Source: Symbiodinium natans (taxonomy: Eukaryota; Sar; Dinophyceae; Suessiales; Symbiodiniaceae). Taken from it: a DNA stretch of 64,000 nucleotides. This document shows, in pieces, positions 42,701-51,508 of the stretch. Made by a program: the position numbers and the translations under genes. The DNA is taken from the NCBI GenBank assembly GCA_905221605.1, contig CAJNDS010000600.1, forward strand, positions 42,991-106,990. The letters run 5' to 3'. The notes below the pieces were generated by a model that made no database searches, had not been told where the DNA came from, and saw only the letters and a list, made by a program, of their open reading frames with translations. The first letter of the stretch is position 1. The number at the start of each line of letters is the position of its first letter.

Positions 42701-42812
42701 GGGGCAGGCCAGGCAGCTGACTCAGTCGCTGCTTCACTTCTCTCACGCTGCTCACCCCATCCACGGGAACTCTTCCCACCTCCTCACCGGAGAGCATGCG
42801 GATACGAAGCAT
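39709..42812 (-). CDS. Ubiquitin-like plus ankyrin-repeat protein
   Basis: Starts at ATG 42,812, preceded by CTCAAG, a possible trans-splice acceptor. Exon 1 (42,812-42,691) reads MLRIRMLSGEEVGRVPVD, the ubiquitin-like domain seen at the N-terminus of many dinoflagellate ankyrin proteins. A GC-AG intron (42,690-42,603) made of telomere repeats follows. Exon 2 (42,602 to about 42,490) finishes the domain (RLILRGAHLDDADKID, AMDLDLVLQPFSR). Exact borders of the next, long intron are unresolved. The next exon begins near 40,746 (IFGNHQVESLLKLPMDPN) and runs to 40,051 with about seven ankyrin repeats (GHVDVVRLLLEAGA type). A 106-base intron (40,050-39,945) restores the frame into the last exon (NLEVVRLLVAGG) with two more repeats. 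The frame ends at 39,709, but a one-base shift near 39,725 would continue KDVADNYRGTALMAA, so the end may be frameshifted. Ankyrin repeats mediate protein binding; the partner is unknown. Confidence 0.8.
39945..40050 (-). mobile_element. Introner-like element forming an ankyrin-gene intron
   Basis: GT-AG intron of 106 bases that interrupts a Gly codon inside an ankyrin repeat. Removing it gives the canonical GNLEVVRLL. Its two ends are inverted repeats of each other (AGGTAACCTTTCG near the 5' side, AGGTGAACCTTTAGG near the 3' side in mirror), so a foldback element supplies the whole intron. Confidence 0.7.
40744..40856. mobile_element. Family H foldback element at an ankyrin exon border
   Basis: CTTGGAAGCTCTTCTGACTT at the left, TCAACAGAGCTTCCAAG at the right. 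In gene sense its last bases (GCTTCCAAG) directly precede the coding sequence TAATCTTTGGG, so it may provide the 3' splice site. Reading through it adds about 38 non-ankyrin residues. Confidence 0.65.
41414..41568. mobile_element. Family C element, copy 6
   Basis: CAGGGTAGCCACATGGTCCC at the left, AAAGGGCCCATACATCAGAA in the middle, CCCATGAAACTACCGTCAG at the right. Confidence 0.65.
41701..41800. mobile_element. Family G foldback element, copy 2
   Basis: TTAGAACCCCCCCCAAAAAA and TTTGGGGGTTCTGAAGCA, with GGGTAATATAGCGATTTTTA inside. Confidence 0.6.
42603..42690 (-). repeat. Telomere-repeat intron with 14-base direct repeats
   Basis: In gene sense: CGCTTCAG|GCAACGGCGTCAAAGG, then eight or nine TTTAGGG-type units, then GTTCGCTTCAG|GCAACG. 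The exon sequence CGCTTCAGGCAACG occurs at both borders (42,698-42,685 and 42,610-42,597). GC-AG splicing gives an intact RFRQRLIL ubiquitin-like segment. Read unspliced, the frame is broken. Confidence 0.85.
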
Positions 42813-42900
42813 CTTGAGGTTTAGAGTTTAGGGTTTAGGGTTTAGGGTTTAGGGTTTAGGGTGGATACAAAGCATGCCAGACGGCTGAAACAAACTGCCT

Positions 42901-43072
42901 CGGGGGATCAACTGAACCCTAAGATTGGGTTGTCGTATACCCTGTACTACTATGACGCCTCTTCAGGCAATATGAACTTATGAACCCTATAAACATCTAT
43001 AAACCCTATGAACTACAAACCCTATAAACCCTATAAACCCTAAACCCGTTTGGGGTTCATATCGTCCCTGAG
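42901..43072. mobile_element. Family D element with a degenerate CCCTATAAA array inside
   Basis: Ends GGGGGATCAACTGAACCCTA and TTGGGGTTCATATCGTCCCT. The middle holds irregular AACCCTATAAA units that end in true CCCTAAA. Confidence 0.6.
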
Positions 43073-43167
43073 GTGCTGGTAACCCTAAACCCTAAACCCT
43101 AAACCCTAACCCATAAACCCTAAACCCCAAACCCTAAACCCTAAACCCTAAACATTGTCGAGCCAAC

Positions 43168-43250
43168 ATGGGCTGCGAAGCAGCGGCCGCGGCACTGAAA
43201 CAAACAGATGCCTCTGCCATCGAACTCTGTAATAAACACTCGGGAAGCCC
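43168..43250 (+). CDS. Candidate exon, Ala-rich
   Basis: The plus frame reads MGCEAAAAALKQTDASAI then ELCNKHSGSP between telomere-type tracts. The minus strand is also open after TTTATTACAG|, so the strand is uncertain. Confidence 0.3.
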
Positions 43251-43359
43251 AAACCCTGAACCCTGAACCCTGAACCCTGAACCCGGAACCCTAAACCCTA
43301 AACCCTAAACCCTAAACCCTGACTGTAAAATCCCAAATTCTGACTACTGGAGCTCCCAG

Positions 43360-43440
43360 GGTTTAGGGTTTAGGGTTTAGGGTTTAGGGTTTAGGGTTTA
43401 GGGTTTAGGGTTTAGGGTTTAGGGTTTAGGGTTTAGGGTT
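43360..43440 (+). repeat. TTTAGGG tract, about 12 units
   Basis: Near-perfect. Confidence 0.95.
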
Positions 43441-43603
43441 TCTACACGGCGCGCCCTCCTTTGAGAACCCTTATAAGTTCGTTTTAAAGCCCTGAGCCCC
43501 TACCCTTAAGAACCCTTATCAGTTCGTTTTTAGAGCCTAAGCCCCTAAACTCGAAACCCCAAATCCTAAACCCTAAACCCTGAACCCTAAACCCTAAACC
43601 TGC

Positions 43604-43728
43604 TGCACCCCGACAATCGCCGGGTAAGACCGAAAGATTCGGTGCGCAAACCCACGGCCAAGAGGCCAAGTGAAAGAGCGACTTTGCGGTCACTCCGCCC
43701 ACTCGTGCCTTTGATGGGCTCGTAACTT
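43604..43728 (-). CDS. Candidate exon, possibly the next cyclin exon
   Basis: One minus frame reads GGVTAKSLFHLASWP, which resembles the GGV-x-x-x-(E)L segment that follows YYAK in PHO80-type cyclins. The alternative frame reads KVALSLGLLAVGLRTE. Position and strand fit the cyclin gene, but the exact junction was not found. Confidence 0.3.
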
Positions 43729-44072
43729 GGGTTTAGGGTTTAGGGTTTAGGGTTTAGGGTTTAGGGTTTAGGGTCTAGGGTTTAGGGTTTAGGGTTTAGG
43801 GTTTAGGCTCGGTTTACTCGAAGGTTTTGTGACTTGGTTGGCCCTAGAAACCTTTGAGCCCTGAACCAGAAACCTCTAAGCCATAAACCTTGGGCGCTGG
43901 CAGGCATTGGCAACTGGAAGGATTCCCTGAGCCCTTTAAGCCCTCCGCACGCCTGGAAGCCCTGAGATATTGGTTTAGGGTTCGCCCTACGGCTCTTGGG
44001 ACCTCAAAGACCCCCGGAATTGAGGCCCCAGAACCCTCTATAGGAGGTACCACGCGCTCTGTATCTGAGGTT

Positions 44073-44246
44073 GGAACCATGGGCCCTTCGTATAGTCCCT
44101 TACCCCGAAGTATGGGCCCTTCTTCTGTAGAGTGTACATAAGTGTTATCTAACAGGGCACCAAACCCTAAACCCTAAACCCGGAACCCATGTATAGTATG
44201 TCAAGGCTCTATAGCAGGGGGCCCAAATTAAGGGCCCATACTTCGG
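44073..44246. mobile_element. Family C2 foldback element, copy 2
   Basis: CCCCGAAGTATGGGCCCTTC is mirrored by TTAAGGGCCCATACTTCGG. It matches 7443-7560 in reverse and carries a short CCCTAAA tract (44,161-44,181) inside. Confidence 0.6.
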
Positions 44247-44264
44247 AGTAGGTCTGTCCTGGGG

Positions 44265-44412
44265 TAGGGTTTAGGGTTTAGGGTTTAGGGTTTAGGGTTT
44301 AGGGTTAGGGTTTAGGGTTTAGGGTTTAGGGTTTAGGGTTTAGGGTTTAGGGTTTAGGGTTTAGGGTTTAGGGTTTAGGGTTTAGGGTTTAGGGTTTAGG
44401 GTTTAGGGTTTA
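44265..44412 (+). repeat. Long TTTAGGG tract, about 21 units
   Basis: One of the longest tracts. It begins about 30 bases beyond cyclin exon 4 and so lies in its following intron. Confidence 0.95.
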
Positions 44413-44441
44413 AGGCATAGGGCTCAGGGCTTAGGGTTTGC

Positions 44442-47366
44442 GGCTTCGATGCATAGTAGGAGTTGCTGCGGAAGGTGTCGTCATGGAACTTTGCTGCCAC
44501 GACCTCCAGGGCTGAAGCTACAAGAAGGGGTTTAGGGTTTAGGGTTTAGGGTTTAGGGTTTAGGGCTGACCTACACGATGATTTGTTGAAGACAGGTATC
44601 GCGATGATCCCTACGGTGCAGCCGTAGCCCCAAGAAGCCCTTAATCAAATCCTGAAACCCTAACGGGTTTAGGGTTTAGGGTTTAGGGTTAAGGGTTTAG
44701 GGTTAGGGTTCAGGGTAGACCTGAAACCCTAATCCCTATATGGGGGTTTCTGAGAAAAGGGGTACTTATCAAGGAATCCTACTATTTGGGGGTCTATATT
44801 AAGGGTCCCTTATCTTGTCGCAATCCCGCTTTGGGGCTTAGGGTCTTAGAGCTTTAGGCGCTTCAGGGGGACAGAGGGCGATACTTGGGGTTCATGGTAC
44901 TTATTAACCAACTAGAACTGTACCTATAATCCACTTATGAGCCCCTTAAGTGCCCGAATGTGGTTACACGTACAGTTATAAGTACAGTTTCAATTGGTTA
45001 ATACGTACCCTGAACCTCCAAGTAACTTGGGTTTAGGGTTTAGGGTTTAGGGTTTAGGGTTTAGGGTTTGAGGGCTTAAGGTTTACAGACGCGAAACCTT
45101 CAACCCACGCCACTCGCAGAACCAACCTGAAGACCCCTGAGCCGTTTAAACCCGAAGCCCGGATCCCGAAACCCCAAAGCTCCCAGGGGTTTAGGGTCTA
45201 GGGCTAGGGTTTAGGGTTTAGGGCTAGGGTTTAGGGTTTAGGGTTTAGGGTTGAGGGTTGAGGGTTGAGGGTTTAGGGTTTAGGGTTTAGGGTTTAGGGT
45301 TTAGGGTTTAGGGTTTCGGGCTAGGGCTTAGGGCTTAGGGCTTAGGGCTTCGGGCTTAGGGCTTCGGGCTTCGGGCTTAGGGCTTAGGGCTTAGGGTTTA
45401 GGGTTTAGGGTTTAGGGATTGGGCAACCCAAACACCTCAACCCCCGAGACCCTGCTGCAACCGGGTGCCCGGGCGAGGCAGCTTAGGAAAACGGTATGGA
45501 CGTTGAGGGCGCCTGCCTGAAGATGGTTTAGGGTTTAGGGTTTAGGGTTTAGGGTTTAGGGTTTAGGGTTCTTAGCAGGGAATGAGGGAATGAGGTACCC
45601 GATATCCCCCTATATATACCCTTTAGGGTACCTCATTCCCCATTTCCTGCTAAGAACCAGGGCGTCATAGGTACTTCTGTTTGGGTTTGAGAGTTTGGGG
45701 TTTAGGTTTTGGGAGTTTGGGGGTTGAGAGTTTCGTCTTAGGGTTTAGGGTTTAGGGTTTAGGGTTTAGGGTTTAGGGTTTAGGGTTTAGGGTTTAGGGT
45801 TTAGGGTTTAGTTTTGGTGTGCGTGTGTGGCTCTTGCGGGGACGGGCTCTCTCGCAGGCATTCCAGCGCCGGATCTCTCGGGAGCCCTGGCTAGCTGAAA
45901 CTCTAAGGGGTCCATGTTCAGGGTTAAGGCTTTAGGGTTTAGGGTTCAAGGTTTAGGGTTTAAGGTTTAGGGTTTAAGGTTTAGGGTTTGGGGTTTAGGG
46001 TTCAAGGTTTAGGGTTTGGGGTTTAGGGTTTAAGGTCGTGCGGGAAGAAACTTCTGCTAGTCTGCCCAGGACCGGCGTCGGGTTCAGGGTTCGGGGTTCA
46101 ACCCCTAAACCCTAAACCCTAAACCCTAAACCCTAAACCCTACTCCCTACTCAAGACTCCGTTAAGATCCCGCCCAATAAAACCCAGCTGCGAAGTGGGC
46201 ACTCCAAGAAGTGAAGTTTGACGAGTCGGCGTCGGGATTTCCAAGGTTCGGGGTTAGGAGGTAGGGATTAGGGCCGTTTAGGGTTTAGGGTCTGGGGTCT
46301 AGGGTTTAGGGTTACGGGCATTTGGGTTGGGTTTTGTGGGCTTTGGAGACCCCGAGTAATTCCGGGACAAAACGGCAGTTTTAGCGGGGTGGGGGGCTGA
46401 GCCACCCAGACTCCTAAGTAGTAGCCCTAACCCCAACCTTAAACCCACATCCCAAACACTGAACCACCCTAAATCCGAAACCCTAAACCCTAAACCCCCC
46501 AAAACCCTAAACCCCAACCTTAAACCCAAATCCCAAACCCCATCTACAAGCTCTCCTTGAAATCGTGCTCTCGCAGTCGGTCGATGTAGGTCAGGGCCGC
46601 GATGTAGCACTCCACCGTGCCTGGGAGAAGATGCTGAATATGCTATAGTTTATAGGGTTTATGGGTTTAGGGTTTGAGTTTAGGGTTTATGGGTTTAGGG
46701 TTTAGGGTTTAGGGTTTAGGGTGTAGGGTGTAGGGTTTCGGGTTTAGGGTTTAGGGTTTAGGGTTAACGAGCGCAGGGTTTTGGGGGGTAGTTATCCTAG
46801 TATACTTCGTCGGACCATTGTTGAAGACTATGAGTACATATTCCGATTCTGGCAGTTGATCGAAACTGCTTTCTCGCGGGCATGAACCTTTGCAAAAACC
46901 AGCCAGTTCTTTTCGAAGAGCCCTAGTGCGGGCTTCATCGCGGGCACCACTGGACCCTGAAACGTATAGTCCTGGAGTTTAAGTCTTTTAGGGTTTTGGG
47001 TTTAGGGTCTACGGATCTGAGTAATGCAGGGGTCGGAAGAATTGCTAATAGTGTCTCCTGAGAGAGGGTCCAGTGTTTTTAGGGTTTAGGGATCAGGGCT
47101 GGGTCTTTCCAAGAATATGTCAGACTTTGCGCGGACATTTCTGCGGAGCTTTCATCAGTCTTTCGCTACATGTTGCTTATGGAAAACGGACTTAGGGTTT
47201 AGGGCCGTTAAGGATTCAGGGAGTAGGGATTAGGGTTTAGGGTTTAAGGTACAAGGACCTTTATATCAACACCCATATGAGTGTGTGAATAGATACAGAT
47301 GCAGGAAGCCCACAACCGCAACTTGCAGAACGCAGGTGATACCCTTACTTGCCACTTCCCATCACG

Positions 47367-47409
<43 letters not shown>

Positions 47410-47736
47410 ACCCCCACCCCCCCTGCCCTCCCCGCAATAGTCAAGAAAAGGTTTTTGGTTGTATTCCCATGCGAATGAACAAAAACATGCGCGCAAATCA
47501 ACACCCAAACCCCAAATCCGCAACCAAAGCCACTCGCCCCTTGTCAAGGTGCAGTCCATGTAGCGCCAGAGACGCACCAAATAGTCCCTGACGGTAATTG
47601 GTGGTGGTGCTGCCGAGTCGAAAACAGTAATGCTTCCTTTGCCACCTGGGATGGTGACTCGGCGCTCGCCGGGGATGACGAAGTTAAGACTTTGTAGGGC
47701 CTTGAGGCTTCTTCTTTGCATGCAGGAGGCCAACAT
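44442..47736 (-). CDS. PHO80-like (P-type) cyclin, four exons found
   Basis: Exon 1 (47,736-47,553) starts MLASCMQRRSLKALQSLN and ends PITVRDYLVRLWRYMDC, the first helix of the PHO80/cyclin-U box. Exon 2 (46,620-46,552) gives TVECYIAALTYIDRLREH and DFKES. Exon 3 (45,512-45,475) gives ALNVHTVFLSCL. Exon 4 (44,503 to about 44,442) gives VVAAKFHDDTFRSNSYYA and SK. Joined, these match the cyclin box order (DYL..I.RY.., C-x3-C.., YIDR, LN(V/I)H, AAKF.DD, SN.YYA). All three introns between them have frame-consistent GC-AG borders (T|GC, A|GC and CTC|GC). Introns hold telomere tracts, family A and other foldback elements and a G/C run. The GGV helix and the C-terminus are not certain; 43,604-43,728 may be the next exon. 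Such cyclins partner Pho85/CDK5-like kinases. Confidence 0.75.
44740..44812. mobile_element. Family J element, copy 3
   Basis: AAGGAATCCTACTATTTGGG with AGAAAAGGGGTACTTATC, inverted relative to copies 1 and 2. In a cyclin intron. Confidence 0.45.
44884..45022. mobile_element. Family A foldback element, copy 4
   Basis: CTTGGGGTTCATGGTACTTA and ATACGTACCCTGAACCTCCA. Complete, inside cyclin intron 3. Confidence 0.85.
45190..45420 (+). repeat. Variant telomere array with TTAGGGC and TTCGGGC blocks
   Basis: TTTAGGG units pass into TTGAGGG, back to TTTAGGG, then into runs of TTAGGGC and TTCGGGC, each locally pure. Confidence 0.9.
45570..45657. mobile_element. Small foldback element in a cyclin intron
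   Basis: TTCTTAGCAGGGAATGAGGG and GAATGAGGTACC are mirrored by GGTACCTCATTCCCCATTTC and CTGCTAAGAA. It begins exactly where a TTTAGGG tract ends. Single copy here. Confidence 0.75.
47366..47409 (+). repeat. Poly-C run of about 44
   Basis: Nearly pure C, the longest homopolymer in the window, in cyclin intron 1. Confidence 0.95.
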
Positions 47737-47904
47737 CGAGAAGTTATAGGTACCTCATTGCAGGTATAGGCATAAGTCTCGGGGTAAGAGTAAGGCGATG
47801 TTTGCGGGATGTGAATTTCGTGGGCATCCTTGTGCGATTGGTCACGTGAGAATTGCTGTAGACTAGGATCACCAAACCTTCTAATCCCTAAGCAGAGAGC
47901 CCCT

Positions 47905-48045
47905 CTTGGAGGTTCATGCTACTTATTAATCAACTATAAACTGTACTTATAACCCACTGATAAGCCCCTTAAGTGCCCTAATATGGTTAGAAGTACAGAA
48001 ATAAGTACAACTATCATTGGTTAATAAGTACCATGAACCTCCAAG
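47905..48045. mobile_element. Family A foldback element, copy 5 (reference-like)
   Basis: CTTGGAGGTTCATGCTACTT, core CTTAAGTGCCCTAATATGGT, and GTACCATGAACCTCCAAG. Complete inverted ends, 141 bases. About 170 bases upstream of the cyclin start. Confidence 0.85.
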
Positions 48046-48063
48046 CTAACCGGTTATCGGGAC

Positions 48064-48123
48064 ACATGTCGTCAGAGGCTGAAGGGGGGCCATCCTCTTG
48101 CCCCCCTGAGGCCCAACATCCTG
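48064..48123 (+). CDS. Candidate N-terminal exon
   Basis: The plus frame reads MSSEAEGGPSSCPPEAQH to a TAG. Short and acidic, like a protein N-terminus. May continue through splicing to the plus-strand candidate at 48,548. Confidence 0.3.
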
Positions 48124-48547
48124 AGTAGCCTTTTTAGGTGGTTTTTGGAGTTTGGGGTTTAGGGGTTAGGGGTTTAGGAAATAGGGTTTCAGGTGTCAAG
48201 GTGGTAGGGTCCCTTAATAAGGAGTAGACACTTAAGCACCCTGAAGATCATATACTCCTCATTCCAGGACCTGATAGGGTACGCCTATCTTGGGAAACCC
48301 TAAACCCCAAACCCTAAACCCGGGTTTGTTTTTTTGGGTTTTAGAGCTAAAGATTGGGGTTTCTGAGGTTTAGGGCTCTCAGGGTTTATAAGGTTGAGGC
48401 TAGAAAGTTTAGGGTCTCTCAGGTTTTGGTTTTGGTTTATAAGACCTAGGGTGTATAAAGGTTTAGGATGAGTAAGGTTTGGGGTTTTGGGTTTGTCAGG
48501 TTTTCGGGTTTGGGTTGTTTTAAGGTTTAGGGTTTAGCTAGGGTCTT

Positions 48548-48667
48548 GAAGGAAGATTGCTGGATCCAGGAGCGGCAGGGTGGGGCATCATAATGTGCCT
48601 GAATGTATGTAGGTCTTGTTCTCCTTTAGTTGAGGGGAGCGGAGGGGTGGTCGAAAAGCCTCTAACT
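48548..48667 (+). CDS. Candidate exon(s) with GTATGT donor and strong acceptor
   Basis: The plus frame reads EGRLLDPGAAGWGIIMCL, then N|GTATGTAGG. Thirty bases on, a pyrimidine-rich acceptor TTGTTCTCCTTTAG| occurs. The whole segment is also open unspliced. Family unknown. Confidence 0.35.
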
Positions 48668-48738
48668 GGGGTTTAGGTTTAGGGTTTAGGATTTGGGGTT
48701 AGGGGTTTAGGTTTTAGGGACCTCCCCCAACCCCAAAC

Positions 48739-50725
48739 CGCCTGGTAGAGTTGCCAACTGATTGAGGTAGTCAGCGACCTCCGAGATGACCTGAAGGCGC
48801 AAGGCTGGGGTGTAGGGTTTAGGGTTTAGGGTTTAGGGTTGAGGGTTTAGGGTTTAGGGTTTAGGGTTTAGGGTTTAGGGTTTAGGGTTTAGGGTTTAGG
48901 GTTTAGGGTTTAGGGGTTAGGGTTTAGGGTTTAGGGCTTAGGGCTTCGGGCTTAGGGCTTGGGGTTTCGGGTTTTGGGTTTCGGGCTTCGGGTTTGGGGT
49001 TTCGGGTTTAGGGTTTATGGTCTCTACTCTTCGTGGGCTCCTTGTAGGTTAGGGTTCAGGGTGGAGGGATTTGGGATTTCAGGGCTTCGGGGCGGGCAGT
49101 ATCGGATGTACGCCTACAGGTCTAGCGGTTGAGGGTTCGGGGTCCCTAAACTCTAGCCCCTAAACCCCAAAACACCGAAAACCCTACACCCTAAGCTACA
49201 AGTAGCCTACAAAGTGTAGAGACCCGAAAAGGCCCCCGAAACTTCAGCCCGAAACCCCCAGCACCTTAACGTGCAGGGTTTGGATTCACGGTTTAGGGTG
49301 ATCGAACAGGAAAGCTCTTCTTAGGGTTTAGGGTTCTCAAAGGGTTATTAGGGTTCTAGAGGTATCGGGTGAAGGGGACAGGGCTTTAGGCCTGTGGGCT
49401 TCACCATGTGAAGAAGTGGTTATACAGGGTTTGTCCCTAAACCCTAAACCCTATAAACCCTAAACCCTATAAACTCAAAACCCTATAAACCCTAAACCCC
49501 AAAACCCTAAAACCCTAAAACTCTAAACCCCTAAACCGTAAACCCTAAACCCTAGACCTATAGGGGTTTAGGATCCAGGAAGCCCTGTGGCCTCCATCTC
49601 ACGCCCATGGAAGTCATACTCAGTCATGACCTGCCGCCCGGGTGTCAGGCAAACCCTAAACCCTGAATCCTAAACCCTCAACCCAAACCCCAGAAAACTG
49701 AACCCTGAACCCTAAACCCCCAAACCCCAAACCCTCAACCCTGAACCCTAGTAGAGTTTGAGGTTTAGTCAAGAACCAACCATGTGGAGTCCTGTCGCAG
49801 CCTCTGGTTGATTGATTCTCAACCCTAAGCCCTAAACCATAAACCCCGGCCTAAACCCTAAACCCTAAACCCTAAACCCTAGACCCTAGACCCTACACCC
49901 TGGCCCTTACCCTCACCCCAAACCCTAAACCCTAGCCCTCAACCCTCAACCCTCAACCCTCAACCCTAAACCCTAAACCCTAAAATCCCAGAACCCTCAT
50001 AAAGAGAGCCTCGTCAACCGCAACCATGGCTTGCAGAACAAAGGCTCTGCGGATGGCACGGGCGAGATCTTCCGGGGGGGGGGGTTTCTTTTTCAAGAGG
50101 TCTCTAAAGGTTTACAGGGTTTAGGGTTTAGGGTTTAGGGTTTAGGGTTGTGAAAGTTTAGCGATGACAGGCATTAGGGTGTAGAGCTGAGTGGCTGAGG
50201 AAGGGACGTCCTAGGCCTTGCGACTGGAAACTTGGAACCCCGTCGTCCTGTGGCCAAGATGGCGGGCAGGTACGGGCAGCTGGGGGTTTGAGTCTGAGGC
50301 CGCATTTTTCGATCGCCTAAGTGCAGAAGGTAAGGTCTATAGGGTTTAGGGTTTAGGGTTTAGGGTTTAGGGTGTAGGGTGTAGGGTTTAGGGTTTAGGG
50401 TCGACGTAATTACGTAAACCCCAGGATGACTCAAGACCCTAAACCGCAAGACCTCGTGAACTCAGAGCGACTTCATCCGAAGCTCGTCTAAGCCTCCAGA
50501 GTCGCCAAGATCCTAAAGAAAAAGCCGCCCTAGACCCCGTCAACCCCCCCTGAGCCCCGGTTTAGGGTTTAGGGTTTAGGGTTCAGGGTTCAGGGTTTAG
50601 GGTTTAGGGGTTAGGGTTGCAAAACCCCATAGAGCCCGGTAAGCCCTGCCAACCTCCAACCTCCCGCCTGAAAGATCCTCCAAAAGCTCGGACAGCGCTC
50701 TGATCCCCGAAGCTTCGCCCACCAT
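48739..50725 (-). CDS. Unidentified multi-exon gene
   Basis: ATG at 50,725 opens MVGEASGIRALSELLEDL. After a telomere-bearing intron, acceptor GGCTTTTTCTTTAG| (50,513) leads to DLGDSGGLDELRMKSL (50,512 to about 50,465). Further minus-strand exon candidates follow in order: LPVPARHLGHRTTGFQ (from 50,279 after CCCCCAG), EDLARAIRRAFVLQAMVA with VDEALFMR (50,072-49,995, donor AGG|GTTCTG), LRQDSTWLVLD (about 49,804-49,771), VMTEYDFHGREMEATGLP (49,630 to about 49,573, acceptor GGCGGCAG), and LRLQVISEVADYLNQLAT (48,804-48,739, acceptor ACCCCAG). Each piece sits between telomere tracts. No domain was recognised; the middle is amphipathic helix. Not all junctions are frame-checked, so exon membership is partly inferred. 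Confidence 0.5.
48815..48940 (+). repeat. TTTAGGG tract, about 17 units
   Basis: Begins 11 bases from the acceptor of the last exon candidate of the unidentified gene. Confidence 0.95.
50513..50677 (-). repeat. Telomere-bearing intron with AGGATCTT direct repeats
   Basis: The octamer AGGATCTT occurs at the end of exon 1 (50,679-50,672) and across the acceptor of exon 2 (50,514-50,507). Splicing GA-AG at these repeats joins SELLE to DLGDSGG in frame. The 165-base interval holds a TTTAGGG array (50,560-50,618). A GC donor further downstream is an alternative. Confidence 0.55.
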
Positions 50726-50756
50726 CCGAAAACCAGAGCTTGGGGGCGTTTAGGGG

Positions 50757-50905
50757 TGAGGGTTTAGAGGGTTTAGAGGGTTTAGAGGGTTTAGAGGGTT
50801 TAGAGGGTTTAGAGGGTTTAGAGGGTTTAGAGGGTTTTGAGGGTTTAGAGGGTTTTGAGGGTTTAGAGGGTTTTGAGGGTTTAGAGGGTTTAGAGGGTTT
50901 AGGCG
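50757..50905 (+). repeat. TTTAGAGGG nonamer array
   Basis: About 16 copies of GAGGGTTTA, some with TTTTG. A two-base expansion of the telomere unit amplified as a pure block. The Glu-Gly-Leu ORF in it is a repeat artefact. Confidence 0.95.
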
Positions 50906-51095
50906 TTCAAGAAGCTAAAGGGGGTTCAGGAAGCTTACAAACCTCCTCTGGGATAGCTGGAGACCCCAAACCCTAAACACTAAACCCTAAACCCTAAACC
51001 CTAAACCCTAAACCCTAAACCCTAAACCCTAAACCCTGGGTAGAGGAGGAAGGCGAGGATTCCAAGCTCCCAGGGTCCTAAACCGTAAACCCCCC

Positions 51096-51199
51096 TACGA
51101 ATTGCTTAAGAACCCCGAAAAAAAACACTTTTCCTTTATTAAGGTTAATATAGGGATGATTATTTTGTATTCTTTTGGGGTTCTTAAGCAAATTGTAGC
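51096..51199. mobile_element. Family G foldback element, copy 3 (best preserved)
   Basis: CTACGAATTGCTTAAGAACC at the left and GGTTCTTAAGCAAATTGTAG at the right, with GTTAATATAGGGATGATTAT inside. Confidence 0.8.
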
Positions 51200-51508
51200 C
51201 CCAGCTTGGGGGGGGGGGGCGGTGAGACCCACTCGGGATTTATGCATATAAAACATGTGAATACATGTCCAAACATATATATATATATGTATATGTACAT
51301 TTATATAAATACATATACATACACGTATTCTTTCGAGTCTGTGTGTAGGATGCCAAGTGCAAGCTCATGTGATACCCACCCCGCCACAGAAGCAAAAACA
51401 ACACGACTCCAGAACCACCCTAGAGACCCTAGAGACCCTAGAGACCCCAAAGACCCTAGCCACCCTAAGCGACCTTAAACCTAGGGTTTAGGGTACAGGG
51501 CTTAGGAC

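Noticed and set aside
50740-50976. 78-codon Glu-Gly-Leu repeat ORF
   Set aside because: Encoded by the TTTAGAGGG array, a telomere-unit variant.
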